DNA of 64,000 nucleotides from Nocardiopsis gilva YIM 90087 (GTDB taxonomy: Bacteria > Actinomycetota > Actinomycetes > Streptosporangiales > Streptosporangiaceae). A model generated the notes under the pieces. It was given only the letters and a program-made list of their open reading frames with translations, was not told the DNA's origin and did no database searches. Made by a program: the position numbers and the translations under genes. The DNA lies in the NCBI RefSeq assembly GCF_002263495.1, contig NZ_CP022753.1, positions 4,836,001 through 4,900,000 on the forward strand. Reading direction: 5' to 3'. Below, piece by piece: positions 34,058 to 43,017 of the stretch; the first letter of the stretch is position 1, and every line of letters begins with the position of its first letter.

Positions 34058-35231
34058 CTGATCTTTAAGGGGGGATGTCACCTTCGAGATAGATGACATC
34101 CCCCAGGCCAGGGCGCATACCTGAAGCATGAGGTATGCGCAGGGCGGAGGACTGACCGCCCAGGGGCGAGCACGCCGCGAGCAGGTCCGGCTCGAGGCCG
34201 CCCGGCGGTTCGGCCAGGGCGCCAGCCGCGCCGAGGTCGCCCGCGAGCTGCGCGTCACCCCCACCACCGCGAGCCGCTGGTACAAGGCCTGGAAGAACGG
34301 CGGCAGCGCCGCGCTGGCCTCCAAAGGCCCCGCTGCCCGGCCCCGCCTCGACGATGGGCAGACCCAGCGGCTGGAACTCGAACTGGGCCGCGGCCCCCTG
34401 GCCCACGGGTGGGCCGACCAGCGCTGGACCCTGGCCCGTATCCGCGACCTCATCCGCCGACTCTTCGACATCGACTACACCGTCCCGGGCGTCTGGTACC
34501 TGATGGACCGGCTGGGCTGGTCGGCCCAGAAACCCGCCCGCCAGGCCATCGAGCGCGACCCCACGGCGGTGGAGGTCTGGAAGAAGGACGTCGGGCCGAG
34601 CGCAAACAGACCGCGGCGGCCCAGGGCGCCGGGATCGTCTTCGAAGGCGAATCCGGGCACAACCTGAGGCCGCCCATCGCGCGCACCTGGTCACCGCGCG
34701 GCAAGACCCCGCTGATCACCGTCAAGCACTCCAACTCCGGACGCACCGCGGTGATGGGCCTGGTGGCCTACCGCCCCGGCCACCGGCCGCGGATGATGTT
34801 TCGCACCCGCGACCAGACCCGCCCCGAACTCCGCAGGCCCACCCGCCGGGGATTCGACTGGACCGACTACCGCGGCCTGCTCACAGCGGCGCACACGGCA
34901 CTGGACGCGCCCATCGTTGTGGTCTGGGACAACCTCAACTCCCGCAAGAGCGGCGCGATGCGCCACTTCATCGAGGCCGCGCCGTGGCTGACGGTGCACC
35001 ACCTGCCGGCCTATGCCCCCGACCTCAACCCGGTGGAGGGCCTGTGGTCGCTGGTCAAACGCGGGGAGCTGGCCAACCTGGCGGTGACCGGTATCGATCA
35101 CCTCGCCCGGACGGTCCGACGATCCCTGCGCCGCCTGCAGCACCGCCCCGAGGTTCTCGACGGCCTGCTCGCGCACACCGGCCTGAAGCTCATCGAACAG
35201 ACCGCATGTGACATCACGCTTTAAAGATCAT
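34058..35231 (+). mobile_element. IS630-family insertion sequence, copy A
   Basis: This 1174-base element is bounded by TA on both sides (34056-34057 and 35232-35233), the expected IS630 target duplication. The terminal inverted repeats are TGATCTTTAAGG...GATGTCAC on the left and, read from the right end inward, TGATCTTTAAAG...GATGTCAC. A second near-identical element lies inverted at 36715-37881. Next to the left end the sequence GATGTCACC...GATGACATCCCC forms subterminal inverted repeats. Confidence 0.88.
34128..35224 (+). CDS. IS630 transposase in two overlapping frames
   Basis: ORF A (34128-34667) encodes the helix-turn-helix part (QGASRAEVARELRVTPTTAS) through VEVWKKDVG. The catalytic part continues in the -1 frame (about 34590-35224), with VVWDNLNSRKSG (second Asp) and YAPDLNPVEGLWS (Glu). 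The frame switch falls near GACGTCGGGCCGAG. Restoring one base there would give a smooth DVWAERKQ reading, so it is either a programmed shift or a one-base deletion. The first catalytic Asp, normally in FEDESG, is Gly (FEGESG). Both oddities are shared with copy B. The enzyme is probably inactive as read. Confidence 0.8.
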
Positions 35232-35350
35232 TAGTGCACAAATGTTCAGGGCGATGGCGTTGGAGGCAGCCAATTTTGTTGGCGGTGTGCAGGCAGGAGA
35301 TGCAAAATCGATAATGAGCGCCTGCACGCAGAAGGGCAGAAAGGAACACG

Positions 35351-35404
35351 AAGCTCCTGGTGGCAACAGGATCTCTTGGCTATGATCCCGTTCACCAGGA
35401 GCTT
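35351..35404. repeat. 12-bp inverted repeat between IS630 copies
   Basis: AAGCTCCTGGTG (35351-35362) and CACCAGGAGCTT (35393-35404) are perfect inverted arms separated by 30 bases. It lies downstream of the nuclease gene on the minus strand, so it could act as a terminator, or be the trace of another small insertion. The rest of 35234-35514 shows nothing else. Confidence 0.5.
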
Positions 35405-35514
35405 TCGCGCGACTACGGTCGGATTCTAGTCACTGGGAACCGTCGGCAGGGTTGGAAAGAGTATCTTCAAGGTCAAAGACTGCCAAGGCAGCATGCCGTG
35501 ACGAGACTGATGGG

Positions 35515-36423
35515 TTACTCCCAGGCGGCAGCGCCGCGCAGCAAATTGTGATCGGACATGTTCGCCGAGCGCGCTGCTGCGTCTCCCATAGCGTTCTTGA
35601 AGTGCGCTGCGGAGACGAAGATGTAGTCGAGCTTCTTACCATTGGTGTGGGTAGGCTCGCCTGAGCGGCAGAATCGCACCCTAGCTCTCCGGCAGCTTGT
35701 GGTGAAACGATCGGTGTCTCGCTCGTCGACCTCCCCGAAACGACCGTGCCCGCCCTGGAAACCATAGAATTTATCCAAGGTGCTGCTTGTGGGGGTCGCG
35801 TTGAAGTCCCCGGCGAGGATGATGGGAATTCCACCGGCCCAGGAATTCAGCTGCCGTCTGACGGTTTCGGCCTGCTGTAGCTGGTACGAACCCGAGTAGT
35901 GTGTGAGGTGGGTAACGCAACTGAGTGTCGTGCGTCCTTCAATAGACCCCTTCGCGCACAGAAGGCCGCGGGCGTTGCGGTTGGGGTCATTCTGGTCGAG
36001 AGGAAGGGACTTGGTGAGGCGCTGTACGGATCCGGTCTTCACGAAGACAGCCATACCAAACCTCCGGTCTTTCCCCCATTTGCCGCAACCCTTAGGGCCG
36101 CTGCTGGTGGCGTACCACGCTGGGGCGTAGCCTCGCAGCCGATTGCGCAAGGATTTGTACTGTCCGTAGCAGACTTCTGTGAGCATGATGGAATCGGCGC
36201 TCCAGTAGTCGATTGCCTTCTTCACCTTTGATGACCAGCTGGATGCAGTGAAGCCGGGGTAGGGGCATTTCGCCCCGCATGCGTTGTAGGTGATCATACG
36301 GACGGATGGAGCCGTGCTGGGGGAGACCGTGTCAGCTATGGCCGTCCCGGATGCAGCTCCGGCCGCCAGTACGACCCCTGCGATGAGCGTTGCTGCGTAG
36401 CGGCGCATCCGATGACATCTCAT
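35515..36423 (-). CDS. Secreted endonuclease/exonuclease/phosphatase family protein (DNase I fold)
   Basis: This 302-residue protein has an Arg-rich start, hydrophobic core (AATLIAGVVLAAGAASG) and Ala-x-Ala cleavage region (TAIADT) of a Sec signal peptide. The mature part shows the EEP fold: ITYNACGAKC, IMLTEVCYGQY (metal-binding Glu), LSCVTHLTHYS, AGDFNATP (Asp/Asn) and the terminal SDHNLL catalytic dyad. Relatives include DNase I-like nucleases, CdtB and sphingomyelinases; the substrate cannot be told from sequence. The start at 36423 is supported by AAAAGGA about ten bases upstream and by the signal peptide. The gene is AT-richer than neighbours and lies between two inverted IS630 copies, so it is probably acquired cargo. 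Confidence 0.85.
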   Translation of the reverse strand: MRCHRMRRYAATLIAGVVLAAGAASGTAIADTVSPSTAPSVRMITYNACGAKCPYPGFTASSWSSKVKKAIDYWSADSIMLTEVCYGQYKSLRNRLRGYAPAWYATSSGPKGCGKWGKDRRFGMAVFVKTGSVQRLTKSLPLDQNDPNRNARGLLCAKGSIEGRTTLSCVTHLTHYSGSYQLQQAETVRRQLNSWAGGIPIILAGDFNATPTSSTLDKFYGFQGGHGRFGEVDERDTDRFTTSCRRARVRFCRSGEPTHTNGKKLDYIFVSAAHFKNAMGDAAARSANMSDHNLLRGAAAWE

Positions 36424-36714
36424 ACTTGAGAATTCCTTTTCATGCAGTGAGGGGATAACGCATCTGTCAGATAGGTCTGCCAGGCTGCGCACGAAAGGGA
36501 TCACGCTACAACAGATCGACAGACATTTCACATCAAGGCCCCTTATTTGAGGGGTCACTGAGCCTTGTCCAGCCGCATACTGCGGTGCTGAGCAGGAAGG
36601 CGAGCAATGCTCAGGCCAGGGCTGATATCTGAGCGGTGCTGTACCGGAACCTTGTGCGGGAGCCGGAATAATTTCAGGGTGGCCATAGCCTGTCCGAGGA
36701 GATATCGGACGCTA

Positions 36715-37881
36715 ATGATCTTTAAAGCGTGATGTCACATGCGGTCTGTTCGATGAGCTTCAGGCCGGTGTGCGCGAGCAGGCCGTCGAGAACCTCGGGG
36801 CGGTGCTGCAGGCGGCGCAGGGATCGTCGGACCGTCCGGGCGAGGTGATCGATACCGGTCACCGCCAGGTTGGCCAGCTCCCGCGTTTGACCAGCGACCA
36901 CAGGCCCTCCACCGGGTTGAGGTCGGGGCATAGGCCGGCAGGTGGTGCACCGTCAGCCACGGCGCGGCCTCGATGAAGTGGCGCATCGCGCCGCTCTTGC
37001 GGGAGTTGAGGTTGTCCCAGACCACAACGATGGGCGCGTCCAGTGCCGTGTGCGCCGCTGTGAGCAGGCCGCGGTAGTCGGTCCAGTCGAATCCCCGGCG
37101 GGTGGGCCTGCGGAGTTCGGGCGGGTCTGGTCGCGGGTGCGAAACATCATCCGCGGCCGGTGGCCGGGCGGTAGGCCACCAGGCCCATCACCGCGGTGCG
37201 TCCGGAGTTGGAGTGCTTGACGGTGATCAGCGGGGTCTTGCCGCGCGGTGACCAGGTGCGCGCGATGGGCGGCCTCAGGTTGTGCCCGGATTCGCCTTCG
37301 AAGACGATCCCGGCGCCCTGGGCCGCCGCGGTCTGTTTGCGCTCGGCCCGACGTCCTTCTTCCAGACCTCCACCGCCGTGGGGTCGCGCTCGATGGCCTG
37401 GCGGGCGGGTTTCTGGGCCGACCAGCCCAGCCGGTCCATCAGGTACCAGACGCCCGGGACGGTGTAGTCGATGTCGAAGAGTCGGCGGATGAGGTCGCGG
37501 ATACGGGCCAGGGTCCAGCGCTGGTCGGCCCACCCGTGGGCCAGGGGCCGCGGCCCAGTTCGAGTTCCAGCCGCTGGGTCTGCCCATCGTCGAGGCGGGG
37601 CCGGGCAGCGGGGCCTTTGGAGGCCAGCGCGGCGCTGCCGCCGTTCTTCCAGGCCTTGTACCAGCGGCTCGCGGTGGTGGGGGTGACGCGCAGCTCGCGG
37701 GCGACCTCGGCGCGGCTGGCGCCCTGGCCGAACCGCCGGGCGGCCTCGAGCCGGACCTGCTCGCGGCGTGCTCGCCCCTGGGCGGTCAGTCCTCCGCCCT
37801 GCGCATACCTCATGCTTCAGGTATGCGCCCTGGCCTGGGGATGTCATCTATCTCGAAGGTGACATCCCCCTTAAAGATCAG
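36715..37881 (-). mobile_element. IS630-family insertion sequence, copy B (inverted)
   Basis: This 1167-base copy of the 34058-35231 element is in opposite orientation and is also bounded by TA (36713-36714 and 37882-37883). By eye its sequence equals copy A except for seven single-base losses, all in runs of G or C. Five lie in the transposase and two near its start end (a six-G run at the terminus and a five-C run in the subterminal repeat). The length difference of seven fits exactly. The copies and the DNA between them resemble a composite transposon. Confidence 0.85.
36722..37813 (-). pseudogene. IS630 transposase, multiply frameshifted as sequenced
   Basis: The same protein as in copy A is recognisable across several frames, from MRYAQGGGLTAQ at 37813 to the C-terminus at 36722. 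Beyond the frame switch shared with copy A there are five more single-base losses, each in a run of four or five C/G. They fall near GRGPLAHG, YRPGHRPR, QTRPELRR, YAPDLNPV and KRGELAN. Since no substitutions were noticed, the disruptions may be base-calling errors and not real decay. Confidence 0.78.
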
Positions 37882-37983
37882 TAGCTTGGAACTCCCCGCA
37901 GGCGGCCACCTTTATTGGGGGGCGGAGAAATCCCCCACGAACCCCATTAGACATGGCCGCTGCCATGACAACCGCGGTTGTCA

Positions 37984-38949
37984 TCACGGGTCGCTCCGGA
38001 AGGCCCGACGGTAGGCACCCGGCGTGGTGCCCAAGGCGCGAAGGAAACGCCTGCGCAGGTTGGTGGCCGAGGAGAGACCGACGCGTCGGGCGACGGCGTC
38101 CAATGGGAGAGCGGACGATTCCAGCAGTTCCCGGGCGGCGGCTATCCGCTGAGCGAGCAGCCACTGTCCCGGCCCGACGCCGAGCTGGTCGGCGAACCGG
38201 CGGGCGAGGGTACGCGCCGAGACGCCTGCATGCACGGCCAAGTCCTCGACCGTCAAAGGGTCACCGAGTCGCCTGGTCACCCACTCCAGCAACGGCGCGA
38301 GAGAACCGTCGATGTGGGCGGGGTGCGGCGGCGCCGAGTACTGCAACTGCCCGCCCTCGCGATGGGGCGGCATGACCATGCTCCGTGCGACGTGCGCGGC
38401 GTATTCGGCCCCCTGGTCAGTGCGTACCAGGTGCAAGCACAGGTCGATGCCGGCGCCAGCGCCAGCACTGGTGGCCACGTCACCGTCGTCCACATACAGC
38501 ACGTCCGCGTCGACCCGGACGGCTGGGAAGCGCACGGCCAACTCCTGCGCCCGCGCCCAGTGCGTGGTCGCCCGTCGTCCGTCCAGTAGACCAGCGTGTG
38601 CCAGCCCGAAGGCGCCGGTGCAGATGCTGACTACCCGTGTTCCGCGCTCGTGCGCACGGCGCAGGGCCTGAACGACCGCGGGTGAGGGCGCCTCGTCAAC
38701 GGGCAGCCACCCGGGGACGACCACGGTGTCCGCTTGTTCGAGCGCCTCCAGCCCCTCGGCCACCAGCATGGCGTACCCGGCGCGCGTCGTGACCTGCCCC
38801 GGGCGCTCGGCGCACACGCCGAACGTGTAGCGCGCCGGAAGTCCTTCCCGCTCGGTCCCGAACACCTCAGCCGCGCAACCAAGCTCGAAGGTCGACTGCA
38901 GCGGGCGGGCGAGAGCCACCACTCGATGCATGGCAGAAAAGTACCGCAT
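37984..38949 (-). CDS. GlxA-type transcriptional regulator (DJ-1/PfpI plus AraC HTH)
   Basis: This protein of about 321 residues has an N-terminal DJ-1/PfpI-like domain (LARPLQSTFELGCAAEVFG, then a CTGAFGLAHAGLLDGRRATTHW region split here as CTGAFGLAHAG and LLDGRRATTHW). The C-terminal AraC/XylS pair of helix-turn-helices follows (LTVEDLAVHAGVSARTLAR; VGLSSATNLRRRFLRALG). The Cys in the nucleophile-elbow position is kept. The ATG at 38949 has AGGA eight bases upstream. It is divergent from the small cupin gene with about 50 bases between, so it likely controls that gene and itself. Confidence 0.87.
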   Translation of the reverse strand: MRYFSAMHRVVALARPLQSTFELGCAAEVFGTEREGLPARYTFGVCAERPGQVTTRAGYAMLVAEGLEALEQADTVVVPGWLPVDEAPSPAVVQALRRAHERGTRVVSICTGAFGLAHAGLLDGRRATTHWARAQELAVRFPAVRVDADVLYVDDGDVATSAGAGAGIDLCLHLVRTDQGAEYAAHVARSMVMPPHREGGQLQYSAPPHPAHIDGSLAPLLEWVTRRLGDPLTVEDLAVHAGVSARTLARRFADQLGVGPGQWLLAQRIAAARELLESSALPLDAVARRVGLSSATNLRRRFLRALGTTPGAYRRAFRSDP

Positions 38950-39002
38950 GATGTCATTCCTGACACTCGGCGGGGGCTGCAACGGTCGGGCAGGGTGAAC
39001 CC

Positions 39003-39335
39003 ATGACGACAGAACACCAAGTGCCTGACTATGTGTGGTCCGCCGTGCAGGACGCCCCTGTTCATGAGCTCTTTCCAGGTATCCGCCAGCGCCCGCTGTG
39101 GAGCGGCAACAATGGCGCGACGGCCCAGGTACTGGAGATGGACCCGAACACGTGTTGGCAGGGCATCGATGTCCACGAACCGGGTCCCGAGGAGGTCTTC
39201 GTGGTCTCCGGCGTCTTCAACGACGGCGACCGGGACTATCCCGCCGGCTCCTTCATCCACGCCCCAGCGGGTTCCTCCCACGTCCCACAGACGACGACAG
39301 GCTGCACGCTGTTCGTCTTCTACCCCGAAGGCTGA
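39003..39335 (+). CDS. Cupin (ChrR-like) domain protein
   Basis: This single-domain cupin of 110 residues has the first motif around DVHEPGPEEVFVVSGVFNDG (20 residues) and the second around PAGSSHVPQTTTGC, which contains the metal-binding His. It resembles the C-terminal cupin of ChrR anti-sigma factors but lacks the anti-sigma N-domain. It is divergently transcribed from the GlxA-type regulator. Confidence 0.82.
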   Translation: MTTEHQVPDYVWSAVQDAPVHELFPGIRQRPLWSGNNGATAQVLEMDPNTCWQGIDVHEPGPEEVFVVSGVFNDGDRDYPAGSFIHAPAGSSHVPQTTTGCTLFVFYPEG

Positions 39336-39698
39336 ATCCCCAACGATCACGAAGAGGAGCTTGGCAACTGGCTATCCGCGGGGAATCTGCACTGGCCGCT
39401 GTCAGTCATGATTTCCCGGGCGCGGGAGCGGGCGCCGATGGCGTGGCGGTGATGTTGTCTGGACTCAGCACATCATCATGACCACCGGCGTCCTATCCCT
39501 CTTCTTCCCTCACCACTCACCCGATCGCCGTGTCCGGGGTTTCTGGAAGGATGAGCGCTCCACGCAGAGTCGCTTCAGCGGTGGCCCTCCCGCCGCTTTC
39601 GCATGTGGCTCTCACGATCACGATGAGGTGATATCGGAGGGGCGAAGTTCCAGGAACATCATGTCCCCCTCGGCGATCGGCGCTACGACGCCCCGACC
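39336..39698. other. Intergenic region without a supported gene
   Basis: About 360 bases between the cupin gene and the zinc-finger-like gene. Short plus frames here (for example from 39478) have no protein-like pattern or ribosome binding site. No clear terminator or promoter was recognised. Confidence 0.5.
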
Positions 39699-40238
39699 GT
39701 GATTGTCAGAAGGGTCGATTTCTCATTCGGCAAACTTCCCGGTCATGATCCCCGTGTATCGCGATATCGCGATGTCGACCTGCCATCCAAGGTAGATGGC
39801 AGTCGAGCGGATGTGATCCTCCACTGTGTGGAGCACGATGTTTTCGCCGACGGTGTGAGCTGGAATCGTAGCGTTTCAACCGCTGAGAGACCCGACTCAT
39901 GGTGCTCCGGATGTGCTCGCATGAAGGCCGATCATGCCCCGATGGAAGCGGAACGGGCAACAGCCGCGCAGGCCGCGCAAGATGCGTACGAGGCTCGCTA
40001 CCCGGTCGCGCAACGTTGGAACGAGAGCGAAGCCGCGTACGCGGAACGACTGGCCCATGTGAAGTCGATGATCCGTAGAAACTACTCCCAGGACATCGAG
40101 GTGGCAGTCCGGACCCTTGTCCAGCAGCCGGAGGCGACGGGCAAGGATGTCCTGGCCGCGATGATCGACACTCGGTACGGCACCCAGGAACGCGAGACGC
40201 TCGACGCGATTCTGGCTCGCCGTGGACGCTTGGAGTGA
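39699..40238 (+). CDS. Hypothetical protein with zinc-finger-like cluster
   Basis: This protein of up to 179 residues shows HCVEHDVF at about 42-49 and WCSGCARMK at about 68-76. That gives a Cys/His-Cys-x2-Cys arrangement like a treble-clef zinc finger. A charged helical C-terminus (SEAAYAERLAHVKSMIRRNY) follows. The family is not recognised. The exact start is uncertain because several starts lie close together. It precedes the lipid operon by about 145 bases but need not belong to it. Confidence 0.55.
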   Translation: MIVRRVDFSFGKLPGHDPRVSRYRDVDLPSKVDGSRADVILHCVEHDVFADGVSWNRSVSTAERPDSWCSGCARMKADHAPMEAERATAAQAAQDAYEARYPVAQRWNESEAAYAERLAHVKSMIRRNYSQDIEVAVRTLVQQPEATGKDVLAAMIDTRYGTQERETLDAILARRGRLE

Positions 40239-40384
40239 CGGCGTCGGGCCGGGGGATGACTCGCCGCCGCTCGGTCTTCGCCCACCCGACCGGCCTGAGG
40301 CCGAATGTCTAGGTACACGTACTTATAGGGGATGCGTAGCCCGGACGATGCCGGGCGGGGCCGGTTCACGGGACCGTGGCTTCC

Positions 40385-41014
40385 ATGAACGGTCTGTACT
40401 CCCTCAAGCCATGGTTCGCGGAGCGGCTCGCGCATGTGCGGCGCGGGCTTGTCGAGCGTGGTGTCCGGCCCGCTGTGCTCACGTGGGCTGGTGTCGCGTT
40501 CGGTGCCGGTGCTGGTGTGGCCATCGCGCTGGTGCCGATGGGACCGCTTGCCGGGGTCTTGGTCGCTGTCCTTCTCGTCGCACGGTTGGCGTGCGCGAAT
40601 CTCGATGGTGGTGTCGCCAGGGACAGCGGCCGGTCGACGCGGTTCGGTTTCGTGGTCAATGAGCTGGGTGATCGGCTCGCCGAGTTCGCCGTGCTGACTG
40701 GGTGCCTGTTCGTCGCGCCGTCCGCAGTCGTGCTGGCGGCGGCGCTCGCGGCGACGCTGCCTTCGTGGGTGTCGCTGGCGGGCACGGCCGCGGGGGCACG
40801 ACGGGTGCAAGGTGGTCCGGTCGGCAAGACTGAGCGCTGCGCGCTACTCATCGTCCTCGCCGCCACCGGAGCCGCTGTCCCGGTGCTTTTCCTTCTGGCC
40901 GTCGGGTCGCTGATCACGGCGGTGGTGCGGCTGGTCCGTGTCGCTCGGGCACTGAGCGAGACCGACGAGGCGAGCGCTGAAGCCGAGTATGCCGCCGCGG
41001 GGACGCTGTCATGA
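40385..41014 (+). CDS. CDP-alcohol phosphatidyltransferase-like membrane protein
   Basis: This 209-residue membrane enzyme has the CDP-alcohol phosphotransferase signature region LDGGVARDSGRSTRFGFVV followed by NELGDRL. The canonical motif is DGx2ARx8Gx3Dx3D. Here the third Asp is Asn (GFVVN) while the last Asp (GD) is kept. Hydrophobic helices flank it. Such enzymes exchange CMP for an alcohol to make phospholipid head groups. The stop overlaps the CdsA-like start (ATGA). It is the first of four overlapping genes for phospholipid metabolism. Confidence 0.82.
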   Translation: MNGLYSLKPWFAERLAHVRRGLVERGVRPAVLTWAGVAFGAGAGVAIALVPMGPLAGVLVAVLLVARLACANLDGGVARDSGRSTRFGFVVNELGDRLAEFAVLTGCLFVAPSAVVLAAALAATLPSWVSLAGTAAGARRVQGGPVGKTERCALLIVLAATGAAVPVLFLLAVGSLITAVVRLVRVARALSETDEASAEAEYAAAGTLS

Positions 41015-41814
41015 TCGGCGCCGCCCAAGCCGCGCCGTACATCGTGGGCGTCCTCGGGGTTGGCGGGGTCGCCGTCTGGGCGTCCGGGAAGCGCGAGCTG
41101 GTGCGGCGCTGGTTCTCCTGGGTGATGATCGCGCCCGTGGTCGGTTGCGCCCACTACCTCGGTGCGCCCGGAATCGCCGCGCTGGCGGCGGCGATCGCAC
41201 TGGTCGCCATGGTGGAGTACGGGCGGGCAGCGCGCCTCGGGCTTCCCGAGACGGTCGTCGCAGCGTCTGTTGTCGCCGGGGCGCCGCTGGTTGCATGGCT
41301 TATGCCCGACGTGTTGTGGCGCTTCCTGCTCGTGGGAACGCTGGCCGCGATGCTGGTGCCGGTTCTGGCGGGCGACGAACGCGATGGCGCGCGCCGCGCC
41401 GCGTTCGCCGTGTTCGGCATGGCCTGGCTGGCGGGGCTGACCGGCCTGGTGCTACTCGGCCCGACCGCGTTCTCCCTGTGCGTGGCGGTGGCCGTGGCCG
41501 ACGTCGGTGCGTGGTTCGGTGGCCGACTGCTGGTAGGCCCGCCGCTGTCGCCGCTCTCTCCGGCGAAGCGCTGGGGCGGTGTGCTGGGCGGCGCGGCCAC
41601 CGGACTGACCGTTCTGGCCCTGTTCGGCGCGCTGACACCAGCACTCGCGATCGCCGTCGTTGTCGCCGCACCCCTCGGCGACCTGCTCGAATCGATGATC
41701 AAGCGCGGCGCCGGTGTCAAGGACACCGGCGGGTGGCTACCCGGTATGGGCGGGCTGCTCGACCGCATCGACTCCCTGTTGCTCGCTCTCCCTGTGGCGG
41801 TGGTGCTGTCATGA
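41011..41814 (+). CDS. Phosphatidate cytidylyltransferase (CdsA)-like
   Basis: This 267-residue polytopic protein has the C-terminal CdsA signature SMIKRGAGVKDTGGWLPG followed by MGGLLDRIDS, and an SPAKRWGG motif upstream. Canonical CdsA has His-Gly-Gly where this protein has Met-Gly-Gly. It should convert phosphatidate and CTP to CDP-diacylglycerol, the substrate of the preceding enzyme. It overlaps both neighbours by four bases. Confidence 0.85.
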   Translation: MIGAAQAAPYIVGVLGVGGVAVWASGKRELVRRWFSWVMIAPVVGCAHYLGAPGIAALAAAIALVAMVEYGRAARLGLPETVVAASVVAGAPLVAWLMPDVLWRFLLVGTLAAMLVPVLAGDERDGARRAAFAVFGMAWLAGLTGLVLLGPTAFSLCVAVAVADVGAWFGGRLLVGPPLSPLSPAKRWGGVLGGAATGLTVLALFGALTPALAIAVVVAAPLGDLLESMIKRGAGVKDTGGWLPGMGGLLDRIDSLLLALPVAVVLS

Positions 41815-42404
41815 TCGGATCGTTGCTGCGTGCTGGCCTGTGGCGGACGGCGCTCGCGAAGGCGGGCGGCTTCAGCATCCAAGGTGAGCGCCCAGACGGA
41901 CCATGCGTCGTGGTCGCGAATCATTCCTCGCACGCCGACACCGCAGCCCTGCTCGCGGCGCTCCCCGCCAGGCGCCGACCGGCGGTCGCGGCCGCCGATG
42001 ACTACTGGTTCGGTAATCGGGGACGCGCATGGACGGCACGAGCCGTGGCCGGGGCGTTTCCCGTACGCCGCAATGGTGGAGGACGCGGCGACCTCCTCGC
42101 CGCCGAGCCGCTGCTGCGTCGTGGACACATCGTGGTCGTCTACCCGGAGGGCACACGTTCACGCGACGGCGCGCTGGCCCGATTCCGTTCCGGCGCCGCG
42201 CACCTCGCCGACCAAGCCGGAGTGCCACTTGTCCCGGTGGCCATCCGCGGCACGCGACAACTCCTCCCCCGCGACGGCCGACTCCACCGCACACCGGTCA
42301 CCGTGCGGTTCGGAACACCGGTGCACGACATCCACGCAGCCCAAGAGCAGGTCGCGAACATGCTCGACGACACGAGAATCCAAGCTGGAGCCACCCATGT
42401 CTGA
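41811..42404 (+). CDS. Lysophospholipid acyltransferase (PlsC-like)
   Basis: This 197-residue acyltransferase has NHSSHAD (HX4D catalytic motif) at about 37-43, GAFPVRRNGGG, and YPEGTRSRDG (motif III, EGTR) at about 110. PVAIRGTRQLLP follows. It would acylate lysophosphatidate to make the CdsA substrate. The ATG at 41811 overlaps the previous stop, and the next gene starts inside its last codons. Confidence 0.87.
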   Translation: MIGSLLRAGLWRTALAKAGGFSIQGERPDGPCVVVANHSSHADTAALLAALPARRRPAVAAADDYWFGNRGRAWTARAVAGAFPVRRNGGGRGDLLAAEPLLRRGHIVVVYPEGTRSRDGALARFRSGAAHLADQAGVPLVPVAIRGTRQLLPRDGRLHRTPVTVRFGTPVHDIHAAQEQVANMLDDTRIQAGATHV

Positions 42405-42978
42405 CAACCTGCGCGACTCCCGACTCCACCGCCGCGCCGCTCGACTCGCCCGGTCACAGTGGGGGACAGCACTGGCGGCCACGTGGGGATTCGCGGAGGC
42501 GGTGTCCTGGCCGGTGCTTCCGGAAGTGGCGCTCGCGGGGCTGTGCGTGGCGGACCCGAAATCGGGACCGCGACTGTCGGTGGCGGCAGCCGCGGGAAGT
42601 GTCGCCGGAGGGCTCACCAGCTACGCCCTTGCCGAACGCGGTGTGGTGCCGCCCTGCCCGCTGACGACGCGCCGGATGCACGACACCGTCGCAACGCAGA
42701 CGCGGGATGAGGGAGCACGTGCCGTGCGGCACCAGCCCCTGGCCGGAATCCCGTACAAGGTGTATGCGGTGCGTGCAGGGCAGGAACGTGTGGGGGCGAT
42801 GTCGTTCGCCCAAGCGAGCGCCCGCGCCCGAGGCACCCGGATTGTGACCGCAGGTCTCGCTCTCACTGCCTTCGGCGTCGCTGCTCGGTCCCAGCGACAC
42901 CGTTACGGCCCGTACCTACTGACAACGGGGACAGGGTTCGCGGCGGCGCTCACACTGATCGTGCGTGGATGGCGCTGA
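42397..42978 (+). CDS. DedA/VTT-like membrane protein
   Basis: This 193-residue protein begins MSDNLRDSRLHRRAARLA. It has WGFAEAVSWPVLPEVALA, GSVAGGLTSYALA and HQPLAGIPYKVYAV, features typical of DedA/VTT proteins, then a C-terminal hydrophobic hairpin. DedA proteins act in lipid carrier or phospholipid translocation across the membrane. It overlaps the acyltransferase by eight bases, completing a four-gene phospholipid operon. A diverged remnant of its C-terminal end (HRY...TGFAAA..LI.RG.R) reappears at about 48.3 kb. Confidence 0.78.
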   Translation: MSDNLRDSRLHRRAARLARSQWGTALAATWGFAEAVSWPVLPEVALAGLCVADPKSGPRLSVAAAAGSVAGGLTSYALAERGVVPPCPLTTRRMHDTVATQTRDEGARAVRHQPLAGIPYKVYAVRAGQERVGAMSFAQASARARGTRIVTAGLALTAFGVAARSQRHRYGPYLLTTGTGFAAALTLIVRGWR

Positions 42979-43017
42979 CCTTCCGTCCGTCACAGGTGTG
43001 ATCGCCCCACTGGTCTG

